Part shown: positions 26,398 through 37,453 of the stretch, one piece after another
Layout: every line of letters begins with the position of its first letter
How positions within the stretch are numbered: position 1 is the first letter of the stretch
Origin: Cylicocyclus nassatus
Taxonomy: Eukaryota > Nematoda > Chromadorea > Rhabditida > Strongylidae
NCBI GenBank assembly: GCA_958299035.1
Contig: CATQJL010000001.1
Location: 84,507,071-84,571,070, forward strand
Direction: 5' to 3'
DNA: 64,000 bases
Notes under the pieces: generated by a model
Databases searched by the model: none
What the model was told of the DNA's origin: nothing
What the model saw: only the letters and a program-made list of their open reading frames with translations
Translations under genes and position numbers: made by a program

Positions 26398-26462
26398 CTT
26401 CTAGACTCTAACGAAGGCTGATAAACCGAAACGTTAATTGAATAAAGCTAATATTAATCTTG
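26398..26462 (+). other. CTGATAA...CCGAAACGTTA motif, possible retroelement remnant
   Basis: The stretch TAACGAAGGCTGATAAACCG followed by AAACGTTAATTGAATAAA resembles the 'gacgaagg...ccgaaacgtc' signature I associate with 3' regions of Penelope-like and some non-LTR elements. A related minus-strand motif (GCCGAAACGTCCC preceded by GACGAGTGCGAAAAT) lies at about 44943-44980. No reverse transcriptase is visible near either. Confidence 0.3.
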
Positions 26463-28164
26463 GTTTGGTAATTCATTCAAAAGTATCAAAAAACAATATA
26501 TCCCACACCTACCAAAAAATGAGAAGCAGTGCCGATTCGAGAAAATTCAAGAAGATAGACAACTTTTCGAATGGAAAGACGTAGCAAGCCACACCCTGCT
26601 AAATATTTCCTGGGACGTTTTATTTTCACTGGCTATAACCCTTCCATTTCTATAAAATGGGTCTTGAGCAGCCACTTAATCGACCATCTCTTTGCAAGGC
26701 AATTCTAACTATTGAACTAAAAGTTGTATCACTTATGAAGTAAAAGCTTTCTTTTTTTGCTAACTTTTACTCTAGGCGGCCAAAAATCCTGCTACCCATC
26801 CCCTGCTACACTGATGAAAAGTGATATTCAAAGTACCAAAAGCGAACGCCAAGGTGAGTTTAGCTTATGTATAGGCGCCTTCGCTTTTTCAGATTTTATA
26901 AAAAGAATACTCGTTATCTATGTTTTCTTCTCACCATACTATAAAACCAGTCACGAGTAGAGTCAACGAAGGCAAAAGTTTCTGGACTAAATTACTTGCC
27001 TAAACCACTTCCAATTCAAAGTTATCGCACTCTTTTTATTGTGTTCGTCAAAAATGTGAAGTTAGGCAAAAATTAGATTTTATGGTCGGGTCACGCGTGA
27101 GGTGTGGCACGCCACACCTGGGGGTCGTATAGGGGTTAGGAAGGGGGGGGGGTCGTTATCGTGGTGTTAGTGATGATAGCGACATAATGTCATTCAACGA
27201 TATCTGATAGGCCCATTGTACAAAATACCAGCACTGATGTTTTGGCCTACCGTCGTACACGCACAGTAAATATATAATAAAAGAATCCTAAAGGCATAAG
27301 AGCACCATTTTTGTTATTGTCATGTCAAATAACCCCTGAGGGCCAAGTTCCAGCGAATTTTGAGGTTTTCAAACATTGAGACACTAAAATGAGGGGTCAT
27401 TTTCGACATGACATCTTCGTTTCAAAGATGAGTAAACTGCTTTTAACTGCACTCCTTACAAGGTACTGTCACTTCTTTGCTCGTATTAGGAATTCCACTT
27501 CATCTAACCTCCAAACTTTGGAATTAAGAGCTAGCAAAAATCTCGTTTGTCCCATTTTGCGCTTTCAATTTCTCGGACTAGAGAAGACCAATCAGACTCA
27601 AATCACTGTGGAATTTACGCGGATCAGGCTATCGAATATACTCGTCCTTGCCGCCTTCCCTCGCGATTACGTAGCAGCACAGACTTAGCATACTACAGTA
27701 ATCCAATATTTTCGCAGTGTTTTCCATTTGCTTAGCTATGAAAAAACGACTATATCTTTTCCTAGGAGAAACAATTTTGAATGAAATTCTCGTTATGTGG
27801 AGAAGAAGGTTTAGCAGCAGCAACCATATAAAAAAGACCGAGTGAATGCTTTGGAGGTAAGTTAATGGGGTGTGGCACAACGCCTTAAACGCTGTGGCCG
27901 CCACAGCTTTTTAGGGGTTGTACCACAGATAGCCTGAGTCTTGCAGTTTTCATAGGAGTAATTTGGGCCTGGTTCACCTTCTTCACTCAGAGTAAAAGTT
28001 GGTGAAAGCGCAACCATTGAAACCGAAAATGGGCAAACTAGATATTTGGGCCTGCTTCTAATTCCATAGTTTGATGGTCATTTGAGGCAGGATTCATGGT
28101 AGGTAAATAGAGAGTAGTGCTTTGTATTGAGTACAAAAAGAGATAGCTATTCATTTTTGAAATA
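26463..28164. other. gene-free stretch
   Basis: No supportable gene. Holds a Helitron-type repeat fragment at 27230-27400 (listed separately) and a G tract at about 27145-27152. The ATG frame at 27389-27688 has no splice or domain support. Confidence 0.45.
27230..27400 (-). repeat. Helitron-internal repeat fragment
   Basis: CAAATAACCCCTGAGGGCC, AAGTTCCAGCGAATTTTGAG and CTACCGTCGTACACGCACAG parallel the fragment at 20890-21060 and the reverse complement of the 120-bp Helitron units. Strongly diverged. Confidence 0.4.
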
Positions 28165-29175
28165 TTAGGTCGTTTCAAAAGTTCCTTTTTTCAACCTATC
28201 ATTAAAACACGTGGAATGAAGCTAGGGGAACGCTTCAGGCACTATCCGACGCAGCTTTTCTTCCTCTTTTCAATAGTCATAATTCTGTTCCGCTTGATCT
28301 TGTGATCAGTGAGATAGTGGCCAAAATTTCGAACCCATGGTTTTCACCGTGTCCAAATTTGGCAATTTTTCACAATCTTCTTTTTTGACTTTTGGAGAAG
28401 CTTCGACAGTAGTTAGATAGAGTAAACAAAGTGCAATGCAGTGAAATTTTTTGGCAATTTTAACTGGCTTCGTAGTATTTTTTGAGGTAACTTTTCCAGA
28501 ACTCTTCACTTTTTCAAAGTCACAAAACGCGCAAACGCTCCGAACATTAACGAATCTTCGGATTTCGACGCTTTCAAAAGTCATTTATTATTGTCCACTA
28601 TTTTTAAAAAGTGACTGAGTGTATACCGCTTCGAAATATAAAATTCGCATTTTACTTGTACATCCTAGGCGGGTCCAAAATCAAGAATTGTGCAAATTTT
28701 ATCGCCAAAATCCCCAACAAATCGGGAAGAAAAATACTCAATAGAAAGAGGAGGAAAAGCTGCATTGAATGACATCTTAGTTGTGCGCCTTTTTGTTCTA
28801 TTGTTCTTGGCATCACCAAAAGTGAAATCTGATAGCATCAGAAAAATAATTCTAAAGAATTTTTAAGGCTAGCTATAGAAGCCAAAAATTGCATTAGATT
28901 GCACTTTGTTTACTCTATGTGACTGCTATCAAAGCTTCTCCAAAAGTCAAAAAAGAAGATTGTGAAAAATTTCCAAATTTGGACACGGTAAAAACCATAG
29001 GTTTGAAATTTCGCCCATTATCTTACTGACCACATGATCAAGTGGCAAAGGAATATGACTGTTGAAAAGAGGAAAGAAAGCTGCGTCGGATAGTGCTTGA
29101 AGCGTTTCCCTGCCTTTATTCCACGTGTTTTTATGATAGGTTGAAAAAACGAAAAGAACTTTCGGAACGACCTAA
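28165..29175. mobile_element. 1.01-kb mariner-like foldback, TTAGGTCG ends
   Basis: Ends are TTAGGTCGTTTC (28165) and the inverse CGACCTAA (29175), each flanked by TA, the expected target duplication. The inverted arms extend about 300 bp (to about 28470 and from about 28880) with high identity, including AACCTATCAT and CTATCCGACGCAGCTTT. Open frames in the arms (for example minus 28306-28584) are mirrored in both arms and have no transposase D,D motif. A non-autonomous element; the long arms would form a stable hairpin RNA. Confidence 0.85.
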
Positions 29176-29879
29176 TATAATTAATCATCTTCGAAAATGT
29201 TCACATCTTTCGGGTGGCCCAATAATGGAAATCCTCAAGTTTGCCAAATTGGCCCATGGTGGTTATTCGACACTATAACTTCGAATATGTGCCTAATTAT
29301 GCATGGTAGAGCCTTTATTCATGCCTACGGAGAAGAAGATGGGGGGGGGGGTATTGAGGTAGAAGCTAGGTGGGGAGGGAGTCGTATCCGCCGCTTGTGT
29401 GCCACACCTCTTGCTCAACCCTGTTTATGGTTTCTTTGGTTTCTTCAAGGTGGAACGCAAGTGATGTAACTTTTCACGCCTACATCCCTGAAATGCTCTT
29501 TACAAAAAAAAACATTTTGCACAAGAAACTTTGTAAACCATCTGGAAATGTTTTTTCTATCTCCACACTTGTGCTTCTATTTTATAGTGAGTTCGCTTTG
29601 AGATACTGCGCCTTGAAAGGCAAGAGATCTAGTTCCAAAATTTTCTCTTCAAGAGCAGCTCTAAAATTTTTGTTTTTTCTCAAATACCTTATAAGCGTAC
29701 AGGAATTCTAAGTGCACAATAGATAGAGAGTTGTGCTACATACTTACTTAGATACTTAGATGGCCCTCGATTTGCCAGCAACTTTGTGCAAATGGGATAC
29801 CAGAAAGTGAAAACGATCCTTATTTGTACCTTCTCACATAGATCACCATCAATGGCTGTGAAGAAGGGCTTAGGGTCTT
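29176..29879. other. gene-free stretch
   Basis: No supportable gene. A G tract sits at 29341-29350; frames through it are poly-Gly artefacts. Confidence 0.45.
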
Positions 29880-30531
29880 TAGCTACAGTATATAGCTAAC
29901 GCGACCATAAAAGGCAACCCGGCTGCCTCTTACTTTTCCATTGATCTTACTTATCAGATCATAAAGTGGTCCTGCATTTGATATGATTTGTTGTTTATCC
30001 TCTGGGTCTTATGTATAGCTAATCATTTCGCTATCCGTATTCGTAATGAATGAGGACCTAAGTTTGCTAACAACTGATGTTGATAGATGACGTAGAAGTA
30101 CCATTTACCAATTCTTTTTGTTGTTAAGGATTTCAAAATAAGACTGTCATTGGTAAGGATGACTTCATCTCCCTGAATGTACATGTTTTGGGAAGCAGAG
30201 GTTCTACTAACTTCATCAAACAAAACCCTTTTATATTCTGGAGAAAAGTTGTTGGGGTATCTCGACAATGATAAATTCCAGGAGATATCTTAGAGAAACA
30301 TCAGTTCCTTAGTATTCCCACCTTATGGTATATTGGTAGAGTATCCAAAATGAGGAGAATTTTGAATACCGTGGTAAGATCAGAGAGTAAACAAGACAAA
30401 ATATAGTTTCAAGATGACCTGATGATGTGGTAAGTAAGATCCATATGTAATAAGTAAGATTCATAGCCAAAGGAAAGACAAGAGGCAGCTGGGTCGTCTT
30501 TTATGGTCGCGTTAGCTACATAATGTAGCTA
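29880..30531. mobile_element. 652-bp TIR element with coding remnant
   Basis: Inverted ends of about 75 bp: TAGCTACAGTATATAGCTAA (left) and, on the minus strand, TAGCTACATTATGTAGCTAA (right). Both continue CGCGACCATAAAAG, then CCCGGCTGCCTCTT-like and ATCTTACTTA sequence. The interior carries an 81-codon minus-strand open frame, described separately. The superfamily is not assigned. Confidence 0.75.
30023..30268 (-). pseudogene. 81-residue coding remnant inside TIR element
   Basis: Frame open for 81 codons and ending in TGA, with no ATG at its 5' edge but an internal ATG (context QNMYIQGDE). The peptide has protein-like composition (KRVLFDEVSR, EVILTNDSLILKS, GKWYFYVIYQHQ) and is not explained by base composition. 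I do not recognise the family. Its position between the inverted ends of the element at 29880-30531 suggests part of an internally deleted transposase. It could also be a host exon captured by the element. No splice acceptor is obvious upstream. Confidence 0.35.
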
Positions 30532-32374
30532 AGGTCAGCGCCGGATTCCGACGGATAATGGTTTCTTTGTGAACGTCGTCACTTAAGTGGCGGAGAAATA
30601 AAAATAGTGGGCCCAGCGTGAAGACGCAGGAAGCGCAACTGACTAGAGATCGAGTACGCCGTGTTCGTCCTGTACGCAAGGACCATAAGCACACAGCATT
30701 AGGTCCAATGCACGCCAAATGTAATCGATATTAACAACTGATAGGCGCTCAAATGTCGACCCGCTCAGCAACTTATTCTGTTTTCTGAGAATTGCTGCCG
30801 TCATATTCTTTGTAATCTGGGAAAGGTGAGTTTGTCTTGAACAAATTAATCATAAATCTACTTATTCGTATCTTATGATGTTTGATTTTCCTTTCATGCT
30901 CATGTTGCAGCCCATTTCCTCATCGAATTTTTTCTGTTTTGATTACTTTTTTTCTTCCATCTTAGCACCTTTTCATAACCTATATATGCTCAAATGTTGT
31001 TCATTAGCTATACGCTGAGCGTTTTCCTTTTGATTTGAGGGAGGTGTTTATTTACACATAAAAACTAATTAACTAAAAATTTGCAAAAGATAAGCTCACA
31101 TGGGGCTCGTACCCGCCACCGGTAGCTCATTGGCGTCCAACACTGGCACTGCACTATACGTACCCTTTGAGGCAATACCTTTAATATGCCCTTGGTGAAC
31201 ATGGTGGAAGCAGTGTGTAACTTTACAACTTACATGGAGATTAACACACATCAAAGCTTGCTTATGGATTTAATTGGAAGATGTCGTAAGCAACAATCTG
31301 GTCAATCGCATCTTTGCTTCGCTAGCTTCAGCTCTAATTTCTCGAAATCGAAGAGAAATCAGTGGCGAAGTGGCTGCGCGCCGTCCACGATCACCGGAGA
31401 GTTCGATCGCGCGAGCGCTCGTAAGTTTTGTGGAGACCAAAACATGGTCGTGAGCAGCACGTCCTTCAGTCGGACACGTCGTGTTCTCAGTTTCTTCACA
31501 TTACGACAAATTTCGGGGGTATAGTACTGGCCGTGTAGCGGAGTAGAAACGGTGGATGCACAGCACGTATGTACGAAAACGACTGACTCAAGGAATGCAG
31601 AATAATCTCTGTTCCAAAGAAGGTGCTTTACGCACATGTAATCTGCAGACCAAACCTTGAACACTTTCCATGTCGGTTGTACTAATATCTTAGAAATGAA
31701 ATTAGCTGAACCATTCATCTACCGATCTATGGCGGCTCTCGAGGCTTGTCAAAACTACTCATCACTGCTTGCCGAGCACGCTCTTGCCTAGAACATAAAG
31801 AATTACAGAGCAACACTGTGACAAAGGAAAGGAAAGCCGAGACTTCAATGCAGAAACTAAACAATAAGATTCCGCGTCAACCCGAGCTATAAAATGGAAA
31901 TGATTGATTTTTGATTCTTGCGGAATTGGTTGAGACTGTGTGCACACACGTATCAAGCAAAGTGTGACGAGCGTGGCGTAGTTGAGCTCTAGTCTTGTGC
32001 TATCGCTGCGTCTACGTGCTGAGGCACACCATTTCCATTCCAATTTGTTACAAGCTTAACTGCTTGTGCTAGGTCCTGCTTTCTGACTCTTGCGCTGGCA
32101 CGAGCTTTTGTCTCGACCCCTCGCTGCGGCATCCGACGTCTATGGTGAGAGATAGCGGCCGAATCGACCTTGTTGTGGACACTCCCGCTTGGCGCAAACG
32201 ATGTTGCGACCCCTACATCGCCACATATGGGGGGGGGGGTTTACTACGGGCCCTGGAGTAGAATCTCGCGCAAATTCTCGTGGGCTGGGTTCCTCAAGGG
32301 TATTGTTTACTTTCTATCTTCTCCATCTACTTTAAGCGCTTCGTGGGAACATCCCTGGTCCGAACGGTAGCAGC
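30532..32374. other. no supportable gene; minus-strand coding-like patches
   Basis: Minus-strand frames at 31762-32043 (93 codons, ATG start) and 31359-31718 (119 codons, ATG start) are unusually long for this AT-rich DNA and lie downstream of the transposase-like pseudogene. They could be further decayed parts of it. I recognise no domain. A G tract lies at 32231-32240. Confidence 0.3.
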
Positions 32375-33549
32375 CTAAAATGTTTTTAAGCGGTGTTCGA
32401 TGATGTACGGTGTGACCTTATCCCATTCGTGTTTGTCGGCCATGTGATTTAGGCAACTATTGAACAAGTACTTTGCCATCTGCAGCAAGCGCTCCCTGTC
32501 AACCGCAAAATATAAGTGCTTTTTGATGGCTCTTATCTAGTCCTTGATCATCACATAAACCCTTCTTTTCGCAACCTTAACTCGATTGATTGCTTTCTTG
32601 TCGATAAATCCTGGTTGCTTACCGCGTGAAGATTCTTGTCGAGGTATCTGGCCAGATGTCTCCTATCCAGCTTCCATTCGATAGTCTTTCCGAATTCTTT
32701 ATTGTACGACTTGCTCTCGTTCCCAAACGCTGCGTTGCTACCGAACAAATGGGTAATCCCCTTGACTTGAACCACCGCAGCATTCTGCGGAAGCCCTCCT
32801 TTCCATCCTCTGACCGATGCTACCTAAAAGAAAAACCTCAGAAATGAATGTGTTGGTATTCCTACTACCTGTCTCTGAGCGTTCTAGGATTTTTGTATGT
32901 ATGCAGAGTTTGATCCTGAAATTGACTGCGAGTACCTTGCAGAGCTCTGCGCTGTGGCCCCTCAAATCATACGCGCAGTCGGCGACCATATCGCCACTTC
33001 CTCAACTTCTGTTTTGTTCAAAGATGAGGTGACCAGGAAGTAGTAGTTTTTTTTCGACATTCATGCGGACTTCCATGATTGTAGCCGCTATACATGCCAA
33101 CGCGTTGTTGCCGGCGTAGAGCTTGCCGCTATGACCAGGGCTGGTCTTTTCCTGCCCTTCCCATCTTTCGATCTGAGGTTTTATGCCCTTGGAGACGTAC
33201 TGAATGATGGGAATCGAAACGTACATTGACGACGAATCCCGGTTTCACTAAACTTGCAATCGCATCGAGTGAGAAAAAACAGCTCTAGGAGCTTCCTTCT
33301 CTGCACTACGAAGTATTTATCCAAAAGGTTCAGGTCGGTTTCTTTCAGGAGCAGATCTTCGCTTTCGGATTCGGACAGTTTTGCGGAGTGTAACAGGAGC
33401 CGCTCTAAAACATTGATCAACTCCTTTCCACCTCGACCTCTCAACGAAATTTTTGGGTTTATTGGCGCACCTGTGTTTTTTGAGATGTGGAAGTTGTCTA
33501 ATTGGACGGTGTGTAGCCTTACTGCGATGGGGTTTGTGCCGCTATCCAT
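32375..33549 (-). pseudogene. transposase-like gene remnant ('SPGHSAK' type)
   Basis: Minus-strand pieces read in order. An ATG frame at 33549-33181 ends in a Cys-x-Cys knuckle region (RRKLLELFFLTRCDC). After a frameshift, 33226-32738 carries SPGHSGKLY and an in-frame TGA. After a short intron-like gap, 32830-32551 contains KGITHLFGSN. After another shift, a stretch with IRAIKKHLYFAVD and FNSCLNHMADKHEW ends at TAG 32375. A Cys-rich knuckle followed by SPGHSAKY and then a 'NHLYW...W..L.NH...H' segment is, from memory, a widespread family of uncharacterised metazoan transposase-like proteins with an RNase H-like core. The acidic residue normally before SPGHS is replaced (EGQEKTSPGHS). At least two frameshifts and one stop show it is dead. 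The family call is from motif memory only. Confidence 0.5.
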
Positions 33550-33812
33550 TCTACATTCTCAACTATTGCATCGCTTGTTTCCTTCACTGCCCTCTGAACA
33601 TCCATTTACCCGCTTGCCGTCCTCATTTGACTGGGCACTTTGTGTAGCTGCTTTTTTCGTTTTTTTCTCTATAGTTTCGTGTTAATTTTCATGCTGGCTT
33701 TTCGTCAGCAGAAAATTAGCATTTTTGACCTCTGCTGCTTCGAATGTGTACATCAGACAAAGCGGGTTCTAATAGTGGCGATCGAATATGGTGCATTTAC
33801 AGACCACTTGTA

Positions 33813-34459
33813 CTATGGTTTGTTCTTCAGCTGGTTCGAATCCTTGCAGGTTTTTTCACCTATCGTCTTTGCCATAGTACCTTTCATGTAAAAGTTCACT
33901 ACTTTTTTATATCCGGGAGGCAATAGTGATGTTAGCTTAGCAATGTTTATATAAACAACGTGAAACATAAATGGTTTAGAGACTGACTTCTCTTGCAAGA
34001 ATTCTGATTGCAACGTTCAAGCTGCTCGGAATATCGCAGGAATGTCTCCATCATTGATATAAGCGGTATCTTCGAACGTTTTTGACAAACCTCAACCGCG
34101 TAAAACAATCTCTGCTAAGAGATATTGTGTCCACATAATAAAGAATCAGTTTGTCACTGATCTGCGGAGATGGGTTCACAGTAAAAACGAAGTGACTGAT
34201 GCATACATATCTTTTTTTGATGTTAAAACTTTCGTAACAGTTCTTTAGTACTTTTAGCGCAGTCGATGTGTGAAGCTTGAGCAGCGAAAAAAAATTCTGA
34301 TATGCGCTTTGATATGTGACGTGTACGTTCCGAAACAAGTCTTGATCGTGCTTCCGCAAAAAAGCAAAGACACGTTTTCGCCTTCACCATAGTTGGAAAA
34401 CTTGAGCGTGAAGTTTCTTCCATTCTCAACTCGTAAAACCTTTCTATTTCAAATATCAT
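33813..34459 (-). pseudogene. coding-like exons upstream of transposase remnant
   Basis: The minus strand begins with an ATG at 34459 (MIFEIERFYELRMEE). Removing a 37-base GT...AG segment at about 34387-34351 joins it in frame to a second open stretch (HDQDLFRNVHV... NPSPQISDKLILYYVD) ending near 34051. After a frame change, 34013-33813 encodes LPPGYKKVVNFYMKGTMAK. These patches look coding but are broken. Being on the same strand as 32375-33549, they may be the 5' part of the same transposon gene. I recognise no domain with certainty; LPPGYK...V faintly recalls Mutator-type transposases. Confidence 0.35.
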
Positions 34460-34580
34460 GCCAAAATTTGGAAATTATAACCATACAACTAATAACTGTG
34501 AAGTATTAAAGTAATTTTATCAATGCTATGATTGCTTTGGTGACATAATTCATCTATTTTGCTTGTTTTCAGAAGGCTTT

Positions 34581-34836
34581 CTATCTTGGAGAAATGGCGT
34601 CGGCTGTAAAACGTTTTGCTGAATGCTTCGTATTTTTTTCATCGTTTCCCTCATGTCCCATTATGCAGTACCAATCATTGTTGTTATCCATTTTGAGCCG
34701 CAAGCAAATCGACACTACAGTTTTTCGTAACTTTGGGAGTTCTATTCCATTCCACACGCTGCTTTCGGACTTGGCTGTTGACTTATTATGCTGTGTTACG
34801 CTTACAATAATCATTTCATGTGTAATTCGCATTTGA
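34581..34836 (-). pseudogene. unrecognised minus-strand coding-like segment
   Basis: Open frame of about 83 codons from MRITHEMIIVSV to a TAG at 34581. The peptide (SSVWNGIELPKLRK, CLRLKMDNNNDWYC) looks protein-like. The frame continues upstream to 35021 with CTG/ATG starts. The next in-frame stretch after the stop, in another frame, is SKIESLLKTSKIDELCHQSN. It may be part of the same decayed gene as 33813-34459. No family recognised. Confidence 0.25.
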
Positions 34837-35433
34837 CAACAACCATAGGTGAGCCCCTGTGCACCGGGCATGTTGTTTCTTATTGTTTTTGTCTTCAGTA
34901 AACACACATTTGGCAGTAAATATTTTGTAACTATAAATTCTCCACAACAGCACAGTGAATAGAGTTCGTGGTAACAAATGCGAGTCTTGGGGAATGCCCT
35001 AGCTTTGTAAAGGATATGCACAAAGTATTTTCGACTTAGCTAGCCGCATTAAAAAACATAGCGAAGTAGATCAGATGAGGTTGTTGAGAATCAAAAGCAA
35101 AATGGAATAAACATGAGCAACAACGTAGAAGAGAACTTTGAACGGCTTGTCAAATAAGAAACGAGAATATAGTGAACAACAGAGCATGCGTATCATCTAA
35201 CACTTATGCGATTTCCAGTACTGCGCAGATGGTTCGGATGAGCAGTAATGGATCGACTGTTATTTTTACTCCTGAGAAGATTCTAAAAACAAAATCTAGG
35301 GGCTTATGAAACCAAACGAGCACTGATGCGATAACTTATAATCAAATCATTTCATACGATCATGTCTGTCACTGCACATACTGTCTACCTCTGGCGTCTT
35401 CTCCCCGGATGTTAGGCACAGACAGCCCTTCTG

Positions 35434-36018
35434 CTAAGTGTTTTCGATGTTTTCTTCATGCTTTTTCTCCTTTTTTAAGTACCAATCTTCACAAAGTGAT
35501 GTAAGCGATAACAATCGGTCGGTCTCTTGCGTTTTTGTGACTGCAATTCTAGGATGGGGACGCCATAGGTGAACAGTTCGTGCAGTGACACACACATGAT
35601 CATATGAGATGCTTCGAATACCCTCAAACATTTGAGTGAAAGGCCTGTCATCAGAGGGCTCAAGTAATTGTGAACAAGAGTGAGTCCGCTTCTTCTCCTA
35701 GCATAACGTGAAATCTGAAATCAGGAAGTCTATGACTTCGATGGATTTCAGTTAATGCGAGAGTACTAGCAGCCAATGTGAAATAAACTTACCTTGCACA
35801 TGTTGCTTGAAGTAATCCTTTGAGAGATTTTCACTAGAACTGCTAGAATAGCAGGAGAAGGACGCCAATGTATTCAAATGGAACAACACTTGCCTTCTAG
35901 CCATGCTAGAACAATTACCCGACTGAGCAACCTGAGAAAAAGTTTGGCACTTGGTACATCTCTCTTGCATAATGAGCCTGAAAATACAAACAATTTTACA
36001 AAAGCTGTAAAAGAACAT
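35434..36018 (-). pseudogene. two possible exons, broken junction
   Basis: A minus-strand segment preceded by the acceptor TTTGTATTTTCAG (about 35980) reads LIMQERCTKCQTFSQVAQ and runs to a good donor AAG|GTAAGT near 35793. A second open stretch (SDDRPFTQMFEGIRS... KKHEENIENT) ends at TAG 35434. No acceptor joins them in frame without a stop, so either an exon is missing or the gene is dead. CxxC and CSS cysteines suggest a zinc-binding piece, but I cannot name it. Confidence 0.25.
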
Positions 36019-36340
36019 AAAATATCTGCAGATATCTCACTAAGCGTTATCGATTGGGCGCTCATGAATTTCTAGGTACGCGCGCCTCTTTTACGCCGTT
36101 CAACTGCGCACTTCGGGAAAATCAGTAAAGTGGGTGTGTCAGGTGGCGTGGGCGTATTAGGTGGACTTTTCGGACGTGTTTTCCGGTCTTATTCCTGTGG
36201 GGGGGGGGGGATTGACTGGCGGGGTTATTGGAGGGAGTGCTATTGTTTGGCATTGAAATCTCAAGGCTCATTTTGCTGAGCCACTGGCATTTTCGTTACA
36301 AGACAAGCTCATAGTTAACGTCGTCACGCCTGTGATAACA

Positions 36341-36541
36341 ATGCGACGTCTTCCTTCCACGTTCATGACACTCTCTCGCAAACCAAATTCACATTCCATT
36401 CCTGCGCCAAATAGCAATCAGTCTGCGCCAGCTGTCACGTCATATACAGAAAACATGTCCATTACTTTACAAGCTCGAGAAGCCAATTGTTCTACTGCAC
36501 CTGCATTACATGGAATTGCGCTCTTACCCTTCCCAAGTTAT
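36341..36541 (+). CDS. possible exon, unrecognised
   Basis: An ATG at 36341 opens 67 codons that stop precisely at a strong donor, TTAT|GTAAGT. The peptide is Ser/Pro/Asn-rich (NSHSIPAPNSNQSAPAV) with no recognisable domain. The next ~100 bases lead straight into a Helitron (36643), and no following exon was identified. It may be the 5' exon of a host gene interrupted by the element, or a fragment of the Mutator-like gene at 38575. The strand and donor are clear; the rest is inference. Confidence 0.3.
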
Positions 36542-36836
36542 GTAAGTTTTCTTTTCCGAGAGACTTGTAGGGAGGTCACGGCAGGAAAGGTTAGACGGCA
36601 TTTCCCTTATGGAGAATTTGAGTGAGCAAACTGTCTCTTTGATCTTATTAAAGCTGAATGTCTGTTTGTCTGTATGTCTGTCTGTCTGTATGTCTGTCTG
36701 TCTGTACGTATGTTTCGAATAGAAAATTCCATTTCTGAACCGATCCGGACCAAACTTGGCACACATACACTTCGGGCCTCGGCGGGTGTCATAGGCTACT
36801 TTTCGTCATCAATCGATATCGATTTTTTTGCTGAGT

Positions 36837-37150
36837 TGACCTACGGGGCTGGGAGTTTGCACAGGGGGGTAATCGAGCATGGGGATTCCGAATGCAATAT
36901 TGATTTTCAGAATTATCGATTACTTTTACCGATTTTATCGATTTTTTGTAAAGTTTGAGCTATGGGTCTGGGGATTGGCACAGGGGGATAATCGAGCATG
37001 CTGATTACTATTACAATATTAGCTTTTGAAATCGTCCATTGTTTTTATCGATTTTATCGATTTTTTGCAAAGTTTGAGCTACGGGGCTGGGATTTGGCAC
37101 ATAGGGGGGTAATCAAGCATGCTGATTACGAGTTCGATATTAGTTTGGCA
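36837..37150 (+). repeat. 120-bp tandem repeat inside Helitron (about 2.6 units)
   Basis: Units start at ACGGGGCTGGGA near 36842, 36961 (CTATGGGTCTGGGG) and 37081. Each continues TTGGCACAGGGGG(G)TAATCG then AGCATG(C/G)(T/G)GATT, a variable middle, and TTTTATCGATTTTATCGATT TTTTGCAAAGTTTGAGCT. Related fragments occur at 1041-1150, 20890-21060, 27230-27400 and about 38335-38440, so the unit marks this Helitron family. Confidence 0.8.
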
Positions 37151-37223
37151 CTATTCGGCTATCCGGGCCCCAAATTTTTTTGCGGTAGAACTTGCTCAAA
37201 CTTCGTGTACAAGGGCTATCTTA

Positions 37224-37453
37224 AGGGCCGGGCATACATCAAGCGATTTCAATCGCGACGCGATTTGGCAATATTCCACGTGTCCATAACTCATTGTAAG
37301 CACATTATAAATGTACAGAAGATAGGGTATTTCATCAGTTTACGTAAGTTATACACACTACGCGTGTGCAGGTTGCTAATGTTGGATCCGAAGACTTCTG
37401 GCGAATTGCCAAATCGCGTCGCGACTGAAATTGCGTGAAGTATGCCCGGGCCT
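37224..37453. mobile_element. 230-bp PIF/Harbinger-like MITE
   Basis: Starts AGGGCCGGGCATAC and ends GTATGCCCGGGCCT. Inverted arms of about 55 bp share ATTTCAATCGCGACGCGATT and TGGCAAT. It is flanked on both sides by TTA (37221-37223, 37454-37456), the 3-bp target duplication of PIF/Harbinger elements. It is nested within the Helitron and therefore younger than it. Confidence 0.8.
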
